Positions 26,118 to 33,452 of a stretch of DNA of 33,538 bases are shown here, one piece after another. How positions within the stretch are numbered: position 1 is the first letter of the stretch; each line of letters opens with the position of its first letter. Source of the DNA: Gemmobacter nectariphilus (lineage in GTDB: Bacteria; Pseudomonadota; Alphaproteobacteria; Rhodobacterales; Rhodobacteraceae); NCBI GenBank assembly GCA_020721445.1, contig DYMU01000015.1, positions 33,678-67,215 on the forward strand, read 5' to 3'. The notes under the pieces were generated by a model. That model had not been told where the DNA came from, did no database searches, and worked only from the letters and a program-made list of their open reading frames with translations. The position numbers and the translations under genes are program-made.

Positions 26118-27275
26118 ATGGCTGACATCAAGCTTCACGACGCTATGGCCGCGATCCCGGCGCAAGACTGGGACGCCGTTGCCGCGCCCGAACAGGCGAC
26201 GGGGCGGCCCATTGACCCGTTCACCACCCACCGCTTCCTTGCGGCGCTGGAAGCTTCGGGTTCGGTCGGCACCGGAACGGGCTGGACCGCGCATCCCTTG
26301 ACCTTGCACGATGGTGGGCGTCTTTTGGCGGCCACACCGCTTTATGCCAAGGGCCACAGTCAGGGCGAATACATCTTCGATCACGGCTGGGCGCAGGCGT
26401 ATGAGCGGGCGGGGGGCCGCTATTACCCCAAGGTGCAGGTTGCCGTGCCCTTTACCCCGGCGACGGGGCGGCGATTTCTTGGCCCGGACGAGCATCGCGC
26501 ACCCCTTTTGCGCGCGGCGATCGCCGTGGCCGCGCAGAACCGGCTGTCATCGCTGCACGTCACCTTTTGCACCGAAGATGAGGCCACGTCTCTGGCCGGG
26601 GTCGAAGGCGTGTTGCACCGCGTGACCCAGCAATTCCACTGGGAGAACGCGGGCTACAAAACCTTTGATGATTTCCTCGCGCACCTGTCCAGCCGCAAGC
26701 GCAAGATGATCCGCAAGGAACGCGAAACCGCGCGGGCGGCGGGGCTGACCATCCGCGCGCTGACCGGCGATGCCATTGAACCCGCGCATTGGGATGCGTT
26801 CTGGCAGTTCTATCAGGACACCGGCGCGCGCAAATGGGGCACGCCCTATCTGACCCGTGCCGCCTTTGACCGCCTGCACGAAACCATGCGGGCCGACATG
26901 TTGCTGGTACTGGCCTTTGATGGCAACCGTGCGGTGGCGGGCGCGCTGAACTTTATCGGGCGCGACACTTTGTTCGGGCGGTATTGGGGCTGCATTGCCG
27001 ATTATCCCTGCCTGCATTTCGAGCTGTGCTATTATCAGGCCATTGACTGGGCCATCGCCAACGGATTGCAACGGGTCGAGGCCGGGGCGCAGGGCGAACA
27101 CAAGCTGGCGCGGGGCTATCTGCCGACCCCGGTGCATTCGCTGCACTGGATCGCCGACCCCGGCTTTCGCGATGCCGTGGCCCGCTTTCTGGCCGAGGAA
27201 CGCCGCGCAGTGGATGAAGAGATCGAGGTGCTGACGCAATATGGCCCGTTCCGCCGCGTGACCTCGGAAGATTGA
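26118..27275 (+). CDS. FemAB-like N-acyltransferase (PF04339/COG3146-type)
   Basis: A 385-residue protein of the FemAB-like branch of the GNAT superfamily. Recognisable parts are NPFTTHRF-like PIDPFTTHRFLAALEASGSV, PLYAKGHSQGEYIFDHGWA, YYPKVQVAVPFTP, LSSRKRKMIRKERE, FYQDTGARKWGTPYLTRAAF and VEAGAQGEHKLARGYLP. FemAB proteins transfer amino acids from aminoacyl-tRNA to peptidoglycan or related acceptors; the donor and acceptor for this branch are unknown. ATG at 26118 has GGGCAGGG immediately upstream; an in-frame ATG at 26082 is less likely. There are 60 bases between it and the phosphodiesterase gene. Confidence 0.85.
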   Translation: MADIKLHDAMAAIPAQDWDAVAAPEQATGRPIDPFTTHRFLAALEASGSVGTGTGWTAHPLTLHDGGRLLAATPLYAKGHSQGEYIFDHGWAQAYERAGGRYYPKVQVAVPFTPATGRRFLGPDEHRAPLLRAAIAVAAQNRLSSLHVTFCTEDEATSLAGVEGVLHRVTQQFHWENAGYKTFDDFLAHLSSRKRKMIRKERETARAAGLTIRALTGDAIEPAHWDAFWQFYQDTGARKWGTPYLTRAAFDRLHETMRADMLLVLAFDGNRAVAGALNFIGRDTLFGRYWGCIADYPCLHFELCYYQAIDWAIANGLQRVEAGAQGEHKLARGYLPTPVHSLHWIADPGFRDAVARFLAEERRAVDEEIEVLTQYGPFRRVTSED

Positions 27276-27318
27276 CCCCGACAGAATTGTAACGATGCCG
27301 CTTTGAAAGAGACCAACC

Positions 27319-27612
27319 ATGCCTGTCGAAAAGCTGAAAGACCGCACTGCCTTGCTGCCACTTATTGCGACCGGCTGGGCCGAAGGCCAAGACCGCAACA
27401 GCCTGAACAAGACCTTTCTGTTCAAGGATTTCGTCGAGGCTTTCGGGTTCATGACCCGCGCCGCGCTGTGGGCGGAAAAGCTGAACCACCACCCCGAATG
27501 GTCGAACGTCTATCGCACCGTTTCGGTGACGCTGACCACGCATGACTGCGAAGGCCTGTCAGAGCTGGACGTGAAGCTGGCCACGCAAATGGACAAGCTG
27601 GCAGGGTATTGA
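27319..27612 (+). CDS. phhB: Pterin-4a-carbinolamine dehydratase
   Basis: A 97-residue enzyme that dehydrates 4a-hydroxytetrahydrobiopterin so that the pterin cofactor can be recycled. The diagnostic signature is seen: [20 protein letters not shown] followed by [14 protein letters not shown], with the catalytic His-His-Pro and a downstream His and Asp at the usual spacing. The length is standard. No aromatic amino-acid hydroxylase gene is near, so it may serve a distant hydroxylase or another pterin pathway. AAAGAG lies about ten bases upstream of the ATG. Confidence 0.93.
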   Translation: MPVEKLKDRTALLPLIATGWAEGQDRNSLNKTFLFKDFVEAFGFMTRAALWAEKLNHHPEWSNVYRTVSVTLTTHDCEGLSELDVKLATQMDKLAGY

Positions 27613-27842
27613 CCGGCTGGGCCGTATCGGCGGTGCCAACGCGCCTTGGTTTCGCGCCGGGCAGGGGGAGGCCGTGTGTCGTTCACCACCGGCTTGACCG
27701 GCCTTTCAACGGCAGAAGGGCAAGCGCGCCCGATATGGCTGCGGCGCGCGTGGTTGTATCGCCGGTGCAAATTGCTTACTGCTGGCGCGGCGGATGGCCC
27801 TTGATCGCAGGGGCGTGCCGCGCAAATGGGGGATAAGACACC

Positions 27843-28817
27843 GTGCACAGCCGCCGCACCATCGAGGTTGACGCGATGTCCGTCGCGTCCCGCGTGCTGA
27901 AGATCGAAGGCACGGCGCTGCTGGAGTTTGCCGCCTCGCCACCGCCCGACCTTGCCGCCGCCGTGGCGCAGATATTGGCCCGCAGCGGGCGGGTCATCGT
28001 GTCGGGCATCGGCAAATCCGGCCATGTTGCGCGCAAGATTGCGGCAACGCTGGCATCGACGGGAACACCTTCTTTCTTTGTTCACCCGGCCGAGGCAAGC
28101 CATGGCGACCTTGGCATGATCATGCCTGAAGATACCTGTATCTTGATCTCGAACTCGGGCGAAACCACCGAACTGGGCGATATCATTGCGCATTGCGTGC
28201 GGTTTTCCATTCCGATCATTGGCATATCAAAGCGGCCCGACAGCACGCTGATGCGGGCGGCGCAGATGCGGCTGACCCTGCCCGATGTGGCCGAGGCCTG
28301 CGCGATTGGCCTTGCTCCCACCACATCGACCACGCTGACGCTGGCGCTGGGCGATGCGCTGGCCGTGGCGCTGATGGAAGCCCGCGCCTTCCGGCCCGAG
28401 CATTTTCAGACCTACCACCCCGGCGGCAAGCTGGGCGCGCAACTGGCCAAGGTCAGCCAGTTGATGCATGGCGAGGCCAGCCTGCCCCTGGTGACCGAAA
28501 ACCAGCCGATGGCCGAGGTCATTCTGACCATGACATCGGGCGGCTTTGGTGTGGCGGGCGTGATCGACGCGCAGGGCATGATGACCGGCGTGATCTCGGA
28601 CGGTGATCTGCGGCGCAATATTGACGGGCTGATGGGCTTTGCAGCGCGCGACGTGGCCACACGCACCCCGGTGACGGTGACCGTCGACACGCTGGCCGCC
28701 GAGGCCCTTGCGATCATGAACAAGCGCAAGGTGGGCGCGTTGTTCGTGATTGACGAAACCGGCAGGCCCATCGGTATCTTGCACCTGCACGATTGCCTGC
28801 GCACCGGCGTCGCGTGA
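27843..28817 (+). CDS. kdsD: D-arabinose 5-phosphate isomerase (KdsD/KpsF family)
   Basis: A 324-residue enzyme converting ribulose 5-phosphate to arabinose 5-phosphate, the first step of KDO synthesis. The SIS domain (about residues 40-180) shows VSGIGKSGHVARKIAATLASTG, HPAEASHGDLGM, ISNSGETTEL and TSTTLTLALGDALAVALM. FHPGGKLG-type FQTYHPGGKLGAQL precedes two CBS domains (about 210-320), including VISDGDLRRNID and MNKRKVGALFVID. The start is uncertain: GTG at 27843 has GGGGG about 10 bases upstream, while ATG at 27876 has GAGG eight bases upstream and would still leave the whole SIS domain. It heads a kdsD-kdsA-kdsB set, with 31 bases to kdsA. A 230-base gap upstream holds no convincing gene. 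Confidence 0.93.
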   Translation: MHSRRTIEVDAMSVASRVLKIEGTALLEFAASPPPDLAAAVAQILARSGRVIVSGIGKSGHVARKIAATLASTGTPSFFVHPAEASHGDLGMIMPEDTCILISNSGETTELGDIIAHCVRFSIPIIGISKRPDSTLMRAAQMRLTLPDVAEACAIGLAPTTSTTLTLALGDALAVALMEARAFRPEHFQTYHPGGKLGAQLAKVSQLMHGEASLPLVTENQPMAEVILTMTSGGFGVAGVIDAQGMMTGVISDGDLRRNIDGLMGFAARDVATRTPVTVTVDTLAAEALAIMNKRKVGALFVIDETGRPIGILHLHDCLRTGVA

Positions 28818-28848
28818 TATCCTCAGCGCAACAGACCAAAGGATCAGC

Positions 28849-29676
28849 ATGACCCAGCACATCGTCACCATCGGCGGCATCCCTTTCGGCGGGCAGAACC
28901 CGATCGCCCTGATCACCGGGCCGTGCCAGTTGGAAACCCTGGATCACGCCCGGATGATGGCCGAAAAGATTGCCGAGGCCTGCGCACCCAGCGGCACCAA
29001 GTTCATCTTCAAGGCCAGCTACGACAAAGCCAACCGATCGTCACTGGCCACCGAGCGCGGGCTGGGTCTGGAAAAGGGGCTGGAGATTCTGGGCCGGATC
29101 AAGGCCGAATTCGGCGTGCCGGTGCTGACCGATGTGCATGAAAGCTGGCACTGCGCCATTGCGGCCGAGGTGTGCGATGTGTTGCAGATCCCGGCGTTTC
29201 TGTCGCGCCAGACCGATCTTTTGTTGGCCGCCGGGCAGACCGGCCGCGCCGTGAACATCAAGAAGGGGCAGTTTCTGGCACCTTGGGACATGGCGAATGT
29301 CGCGGCCAAGGTCGAATCGACCGGCAACCGCAACATCATGCTGTGCGAACGCGGCACCTCGTTTGGCTATAACACGCTGGTCACCGACTTTCGCGGGTTG
29401 GCCAAGATGGCCGAAACCGGCTGGCCGGTGATCTTTGACGCCACCCATTCGGTGCAGCAACCGGGGGGCCTTGGCGGCGCGTCAGGCGGGCAGCGCGAAT
29501 ATGTGCCGCTGCTGGCGCGGGCGGCCTGTGCGGTGGGCGTGGCCGGGCTGTTCATCGAAACCCATCAAGACCCGGATCATGCGCCGTCCGACGGACCCAA
29601 CATGGTGCCGGTGGACCAGTTGGCCGCCCTGATCGCGCGTCTGCGGGCGTTTGATGCCTTGGCAAAGCAGGGCTAG
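28849..29676 (+). CDS. kdsA: 3-deoxy-8-phosphooctulonate synthase
   Basis: A 275-residue TIM-barrel enzyme condensing phosphoenolpyruvate with arabinose 5-phosphate to KDO 8-phosphate. Seen are LITGPCQLETLDHA, FIFKASYDKANRSS, VLTDVHE, QIPAFLSRQTDLL, NIKKGQFLAPWDM, MLCERGTSFGYNTLVTD and FDATHSVQQPGG. Cys26 in GPCQLE is the residue that ligates metal in the metal-dependent class, where the E. coli enzyme has Asn, so this is predicted to be the metal-requiring type. The ATG at 28849 has AAAGGA six bases upstream, which fixes the start although the frame is open further upstream into kdsD. Three bases separate it from kdsB. Confidence 0.96.
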   Translation: MTQHIVTIGGIPFGGQNPIALITGPCQLETLDHARMMAEKIAEACAPSGTKFIFKASYDKANRSSLATERGLGLEKGLEILGRIKAEFGVPVLTDVHESWHCAIAAEVCDVLQIPAFLSRQTDLLLAAGQTGRAVNIKKGQFLAPWDMANVAAKVESTGNRNIMLCERGTSFGYNTLVTDFRGLAKMAETGWPVIFDATHSVQQPGGLGGASGGQREYVPLLARAACAVGVAGLFIETHQDPDHAPSDGPNMVPVDQLAALIARLRAFDALAKQG

Positions 29677-29679
29677 GGC

Positions 29680-30495
29680 ATGTCTGATACTGTCATCATC
29701 ATTCCCGCCCGCTATGCCTCGACCCGCTATCCGGGCAAACCGCTGGCGCAACTGGTGGGGGCCACCGGCACGGCACGCAGCCTGCTGGAACGGTCAATCC
29801 TTGCCGGGCGCAAGGCGGTGGATTTGATCGGCGGTGGCGCGGCGCTGTATGTCGCGACCGATGACGACCGTATCGCCGCGCATGCCCGCGCGGCGGGGGC
29901 CGATGTCATCATGACATCCGACACCTGCCGCAACGGCACCGAGCGGGTGGCCGAGGCGGTGCAAACCGCTGGCATCCCGGCGGATATTGTCGTCAACCTG
30001 CAAGGCGACGCGCCCCTGACGCCACCGCATTTTGTGGCTGCGCTGATTGCCGCGATGCGGGCCGACGTGGCGATGCAGGTCGCAACCCCGGTGCTGCGCT
30101 GCGATGAGGATTCGGTCCGGCACTTCATTGCCGATCGGGCCGCGGGCCGCGTAGGGGCGACCACGGTGGTGGCCAACCTGATGGGTCAGGCGCTGTATTT
30201 CTCGAAAGAGGTGATCCCGTTCACCAACGGTCAAGGTGTGGTCGACGGTCAGGTGCCGGTGTTCCACCATGTCGGCCTTTATGCCTATCGCCCGGCGGCG
30301 TTGCAGCGCTATGTCGGCTGGCAACCGGGGCGGCTGGAAACCCTTGAAGGGCTGGAGCAACTGCGTTTTCTGGAACACGGCCACCCGGTTCACGTGGTCG
30401 AGGTCACGGCCCCCGGTGCCAAGTTCTGGGAACTGAACAACCCGTCCGACGTGCCCCTGATCGAAGGCTATCTGTCGCAGATGGGCTGGGATTAG
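29680..30495 (+). CDS. kdsB: CMP-KDO synthetase family protein (KdsB-like)
   Basis: A 271-residue nucleotidyltransferase that should activate KDO with CTP to CMP-KDO. Supporting motifs are IIPARYASTRYPGKPL, YVATDDDRIAAHA, CRNGTERVAEAV, VVNLQGDAPL, LYFSKEVIPF, HHVGLYAYRP and LETLEGLEQLRFLEHG. The block normally reading QGDEP is QGDAP, and the middle section after FSKEVIPF is divergent from the E. coli-type enzyme, so it belongs to a less typical branch; the 8-amino-KDO or capsule-type variants are alternatives. Three bases separate it from kdsA, making a compact KDO-activation operon (kdsC is absent nearby). It is the last gene of the run. Confidence 0.88.
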   Translation: MSDTVIIIPARYASTRYPGKPLAQLVGATGTARSLLERSILAGRKAVDLIGGGAALYVATDDDRIAAHARAAGADVIMTSDTCRNGTERVAEAVQTAGIPADIVVNLQGDAPLTPPHFVAALIAAMRADVAMQVATPVLRCDEDSVRHFIADRAAGRVGATTVVANLMGQALYFSKEVIPFTNGQGVVDGQVPVFHHVGLYAYRPAALQRYVGWQPGRLETLEGLEQLRFLEHGHPVHVVEVTAPGAKFWELNNPSDVPLIEGYLSQMGWD

Positions 30496-30558
30496 AACGG
30501 CATTGACCTTGCGCGCAAACAGTCTTTCCGGCAATGTCAGGCAGCAGGCGCCGCAGTG

Positions 30559-30585
30559 GCGCTGCGCTTGGACTGTGCGCAGCGC
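30559..30585. terminator. Strong stem-loop between kdsB and the convergent VPLPA-type gene
   Basis: Perfect 9-bp arms GCGCTGCGC and GCGCAGCGC flank a 9-base loop, 64 bases after the kdsB stop and about 100 bases beyond the end of the convergent gene. The position fits a bidirectional terminator. Neither strand has a U run after the stem, so the call is tentative. Confidence 0.45.
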
Positions 30586-30686
30586 AACCTGAACCGGCCA
30601 GCAGCGGCGATTTGCGTTTGCAAGCCATCGGGAACGGTCGGCTCAGGCTTTGGATGAATGGGCCGCGAGCGCCGAAGGCAGTGAAC

Positions 30687-30881
30687 TTATACCCTGCGCC
30701 GACGAAGCGCAACCGCCGCCAGTGCGCCAAGCGCCGTCAGCATCAGCGCCAGCCCTGCCGGAAGCGGAATCGCCGCTGGCTGCGTAGCATTGGACGAGAT
30801 GGTGTAGGTCAACGGGTTGGGGTTCGTGCCGTACAGACCCAGCCACAGATTGCCACCAAAGCTGCTGTCCAGAAAAATGGT
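30687..30881 (-). pseudogene. C-terminal VPLPA-type sorting segment cut off by an in-frame TAG
   Basis: Directly after the TAG stop of the secreted-protein frame (30882-30884) the same frame stays open for 64 codons to a TAA. It encodes a Gly/Asn/Tyr-rich stretch (SSFGGNLWLGLYGTNPNP), then the sorting signal IPLPAGLALMLTALGALA, a hydrophobic helix and a terminal RRRR cluster. This tripartite end (Pro-Leu-Pro motif, membrane helix, Arg cluster) is the VPLPA-CTERM form of the PEP-CTERM/exosortase signals known from Rhodobacterales. It has no ribosome site of its own and reads as the missing end of the upstream frame. The join is either a nonsense mutation, a sequencing error or, less likely, stop-codon readthrough. 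Confidence 0.75.
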
Positions 30882-31262
30882 CTACACGATCGTCGCGGCA
30901 GCGTTATAAGACCCGAAATTCACACCGCCCGGAACCTCGGTTCCAGCCCAGCCCCAGAGAAACGCCGAAGTGCTGTAGCGCACCGCGCCGCCTGCCGAAT
31001 AGCTGTCGCCAAATCCCGCAACCCCGTTAAAGGTCAAAGTCACGCTTTGCTGACCCGCGGGCAAAGCCAATGACAAGATGTCATAGTCGTTCTGAAACGA
31101 CCAACTGCCCAAGACCGACTTGACACCGGCTGCAATAACCGTCGGCTGGTCATAGATGCCCGAAAACTCGCCAAAGGCACTTTCCTGAACCGTGGTTGCC
31201 GATGCGGCGCCGGCCATCGTCACCAGTGCCAGACCTAGGGTCGCCGCAAGATTTATGAACAT
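30882..31262 (-). CDS. Secreted protein, N-terminal part of a VPLPA-CTERM-type protein interrupted by TAG
   Basis: A 126-residue frame with a signal peptide (MFINLAATLGLALVTMAGAASA, cleavage probably after ASA) and a beta-rich, Gly/Ser-rich body (SFQNDYDILSLALPAGQQ, VTLTFNGVAGFGDSYSAGG). It ends at a TAG, after which the same frame continues with a C-terminal sorting signal, so the intact protein would be about 191 residues. The ATG at 31262 is preferred because GGAG lies about six bases upstream; ATGs at 31268 and 31274 are in frame. If intact it would be exported, anchored by its C-terminal helix and processed by an exosortase, which is not encoded here. As it stands the product would be secreted without its anchor. 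The function is unknown. Confidence 0.7.
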   Translation of the reverse strand: MFINLAATLGLALVTMAGAASATTVQESAFGEFSGIYDQPTVIAAGVKSVLGSWSFQNDYDILSLALPAGQQSVTLTFNGVAGFGDSYSAGGAVRYSTSAFLWGWAGTEVPGGVNFGSYNAAATIV

Positions 31263-31365
31263 CGTCATCTCCATCGTCAGGCCAGAATGGCCAGAGAGGG
31301 AGCCGTATCAGGTGCGGGGGCGGAAAATAGGGCAAGATCGCCCAAATCGCGCCCCAAAGCCATAT

Positions 31366-31393
31366 GACCGTAGGTCATGCATGACCTATGGTC
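31366..31393. promoter_or_regulatory. 28-bp composite palindrome: two GACC-N3-GGTC dyads around ATGCAT
   Basis: Two 11-bp dyads, GACCGTAGGTC (31366-31376) and GACCTATGGTC (31383-31393), are separated by the palindromic hexamer ATGCAT. Together they form one 28-bp inverted repeat with a single mismatched pair; the inner 18 bp (31371-31388) are perfectly symmetric. The dyad centres are 17 bp apart. It lies about 100 bases upstream of the secreted-protein start and about 300 bases upstream of the sulfotransferase. This is what a cooperative dimer-of-dimers operator would look like; the regulator is unknown. Confidence 0.65.
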
Positions 31394-31563
31394 TAGGCAG
31401 CTGGCCACCATCAGGCCGTCGCAGACCGCTTTGCCCCGGAGGGATCGAGATCCTGCCGACAGGCCGCCGCTGTTCTTTCTATCTTGGGGAGAGTATAAAG
31501 CCTGGGCGCCGGATTGATTGGACAAAACAGGAAAGGCCTTGTGCCAGTTTTGATTTTTGTCTA

Positions 31564-31574
31564 GTCACAGTGAC
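31564..31574. promoter_or_regulatory. 11-bp perfect dyad upstream of the sulfotransferase
   Basis: GTCAC-A-GTGAC lies about 120 bases upstream of the sulfotransferase start in AT-rich DNA. It may be a regulator half-site, but its length alone does not exclude chance. Confidence 0.3.
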
Positions 31575-31597
31575 CGAAAGGGATAAGATTGGATTGG

Positions 31598-31633
31598 CCA
31601 GCTGACACGCACATGACCGCTTGGTAAAGCTGG
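31598..31633 (+). promoter_or_regulatory. Inverted repeat in the sulfotransferase leader
   Basis: CCAGCT and AGCTGG arms, extended after a one-base bulge by TTG and CAA, flank about 24 bases. In RNA this could form a stem ending some 58 bases before the sulfotransferase start. A leader hairpin or an operator is possible. Support is limited to the symmetry. Confidence 0.3.
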
Positions 31634-31691
31634 CAATTCCGTTATGATGCCCGAAACGATCTTGCCCAAATTTTTTGCGAAAGGAAGCAGG

Positions 31692-32504
31692 ATGGCTGAA
31701 GCAACCGCGCCCATGAAGGTGATTTTCGTTGGTGGTGCGCCACGTTCGGGAACAACCGTCACTCATGCCTTGCTCTGCACAGCGCCTGCCTGCAATCAGT
31801 ATCATCCTGAAATCAGCTTTGTTCGCCCGATCTTTCAATCATACCAGACCGGACTGGATTTGTGGGAAAGCCATACGGCTACATTCTTTCAGGTTCCCGA
31901 ACATTTGCGTCTGCATGTGCAAAGACTGGCACAGCAATCCATGTCACATGTCTGGCGCGTGCTTTCCAAGCCCCGCATCCTGTGTGTGAAAGATCCGCTG
32001 CTGACCTGCGATTTTGCCGCCGTAAAGGCTGTGATGGAATGGCCTTGCCAGTTTGTCACAGTCCTGCGCCATCCCCACGACGTTATCCGCTCACAGCAAG
32101 AGGTCTATGCGCGCTCTGGTGTGCCGATGGATGAAACGACCGTTCATCGACTGGCAACGGAATATGTCGAAAGCTACGCCCATTTGAACGACCCCGATCT
32201 GGAAAGCAGCGTTTTTCATTTTCGGTACGAAGATCTTGAACATGACTGGCTGATTTCCCAACTGCGAGACTTTACGGGAATGGGGGGAATTGATCCGGAC
32301 CAGATCTGGCAGAAGGGTTCACAAACTCCGTCCGAGGCGGGAAAGGCCAATCCCTTCTTTTCGCCGAAGTATCACAGGCCTATTGATACAACACGGCGGC
32401 TTGGCCCCCTGCCGCCCAAATTTCAGGCAGTTGTGAACGATATATGTGCCAATGTCATGCAAAGTTGCGGTTATTTTCCTGATGGAACTCTGGAAAAGTG
32501 GTAA
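31692..32504 (+). CDS. Sulfotransferase family protein
   Basis: A 270-residue PAPS-dependent sulfotransferase. The phosphosulfate loop is FVGGAPRSGTTVTHALL (residues 12-28). The 3'-phosphate segment is VTVLRHPHDVIRSQQEVYARSG, with Arg126 and Ser134 in the expected places. A YEDLEHDWLISQLRDFTG segment follows, then the terminal substrate region. It resembles bacterial sulfotransferases acting on glycans or lipids; the acceptor is unknown. The ATG at 31692 has AAGGA six bases upstream; an ATG at 31644 is in frame but lacks a ribosome site. Third codon positions are visibly less GC-rich than in the rest of the window, which suggests transfer. It is convergent with the GNAT gene. Confidence 0.87.
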   Translation: MAEATAPMKVIFVGGAPRSGTTVTHALLCTAPACNQYHPEISFVRPIFQSYQTGLDLWESHTATFFQVPEHLRLHVQRLAQQSMSHVWRVLSKPRILCVKDPLLTCDFAAVKAVMEWPCQFVTVLRHPHDVIRSQQEVYARSGVPMDETTVHRLATEYVESYAHLNDPDLESSVFHFRYEDLEHDWLISQLRDFTGMGGIDPDQIWQKGSQTPSEAGKANPFFSPKYHRPIDTTRRLGPLPPKFQAVVNDICANVMQSCGYFPDGTLEKW

Positions 32505-32561
32505 ACCAAATTGTCTTATGCCTGGGAACCGTTCACCGGCCCGACAGCATGTCACGCGATC

Positions 32562-33125
32562 TTACGCGGCAGATCCATCAAGGTTTTCCAACTCTGACCG
32601 ATACCGGTGAAAGGCATCTTTGAACTTTGACCTTGGGTATGTGAAGTAGATGTTCGCGTCATCCTGATGCGTTTCGATGGCACCAAAGCGACGGTGGAAC
32701 GCAAGGGTCTTGCCATTGCCTTTGCGCACATCGAAAACGGCCTTCTCCAGATGCAGCGCATCGAATGCAATCCGATACGCAAGAACTGCGGTCTCAAGGG
32801 CGGCTTTCCTTGTCTTGTTTGCATCAAGGATCCAGCTTCCCCATTCAAAGCTTGGTGGAGAAATATTATAAAGTCGCAATGTGCCACAGGGGATTTTATC
32901 CCGCCGCTCAACGATGTAATAAAGTTCGGTCAGTGCGGCTTCTCGGGCCTTGTATCGGATGATCCATGACCGCTGGTCTTCTGCGGTTCCGTGAACCTCG
33001 GAAAGATGTTCATTGTAATCTCTATTCAGTCGCAGACAATATACGTAATCCGCATCAGACGGCTGTATCAGACGAAGCGCAATATTCGGCCCCTCTATTC
33101 GGGATACAGCTTCCAGAGTGTTCAT
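32562..33125 (-). CDS. GNAT-family N-acetyltransferase (RimJ/RimL or sugar-acetyltransferase type)
   Basis: A 187-residue acetyl-CoA-dependent acetyltransferase. The N-terminal strand is IALRLIQPSDADYVYCLRLNRDYNEHLSE, the middle has LYYIVERRDKIPCGTLRLY and WGSWILDANKTRKAALE, and the acetyl-CoA region is VFDVRKGNGKTLAFHRRFGA. The pattern resembles the PseH-like and RimJ-like enzymes that acetylate amino sugars or protein N-termini; the substrate is not known. Base composition is lower in GC than the housekeeping genes on the left, as for the sulfotransferase, whose end lies 57 bases away in convergent orientation. A role in decorating a surface sugar is plausible from context but unproven. Confidence 0.85.
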   Translation of the reverse strand: MNTLEAVSRIEGPNIALRLIQPSDADYVYCLRLNRDYNEHLSEVHGTAEDQRSWIIRYKAREAALTELYYIVERRDKIPCGTLRLYNISPPSFEWGSWILDANKTRKAALETAVLAYRIAFDALHLEKAVFDVRKGNGKTLAFHRRFGAIETHQDDANIYFTYPRSKFKDAFHRYRSELENLDGSAA

Positions 33126-33452
33126 CGTCTCGATCCTTTGTCTTATGTTCGCAGCACGACAGGGTGTCGACTGTAGGACGCAACGTCAAAGCATTCGACG
33201 CGTATTCCCAACGCGATGTCAGGCGCCGTGGTTTGGCTATTCACAGGATACTCCACTCAGGCGCGAATGACATGAGATAGCCCTGCTTTCTTGTAAGTTG
33301 TGGGATACGCCCGCAGCACAGCTTACCGACCATTGGAACGACATCCCTGAAATCCTCCTGTCAGGCTTTGCAGATCATCCGGGCCAGACCCCGCACTGGC
33401 GATCTGTGGATGGGCGGCAGTGGCAGTCGCGACGCAAGGCATCGCCCCCCGG
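33126..33452. other. 327-base stretch without a convincing gene
   Basis: Only short frames are present, none with both a plausible ribosome site and a recognisable product. An AGGAGG on the minus strand near 33355-33360 precedes a short ATG frame that I do not trust. It could contain remnants of a decayed gene. Confidence 0.4.

Larger units (their letters stand above)
31263..31691. other. 429-base divergent intergenic region with several dyad elements
   Basis: No convincing coding frame is seen on either strand. The stretch must contain the promoters of the secreted-protein gene (-) and the sulfotransferase gene (+). It holds a 28-bp composite palindrome (31366-31393), a perfect 11-bp dyad (31564-31574) and a longer-range stem (31598-31633). 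From about 31480 onward it looks clearly more AT-rich than the rest of the window. Confidence 0.6.

Noticed and set aside
30882-30884. TAG as pyrrolysine or another recoded codon
   Set aside because: TAG ends several clear genes here, no recoding machinery is visible, and the gene is not a methylamine methyltransferase; a nonsense mutation or read error is simpler.
31330-31356. Possible sigma-54 (-24/-12) promoter on the minus strand upstream of the secreted-protein gene
   Set aside because: TGG and TTGC elements are present but their spacing is about two bases too short for the consensus.
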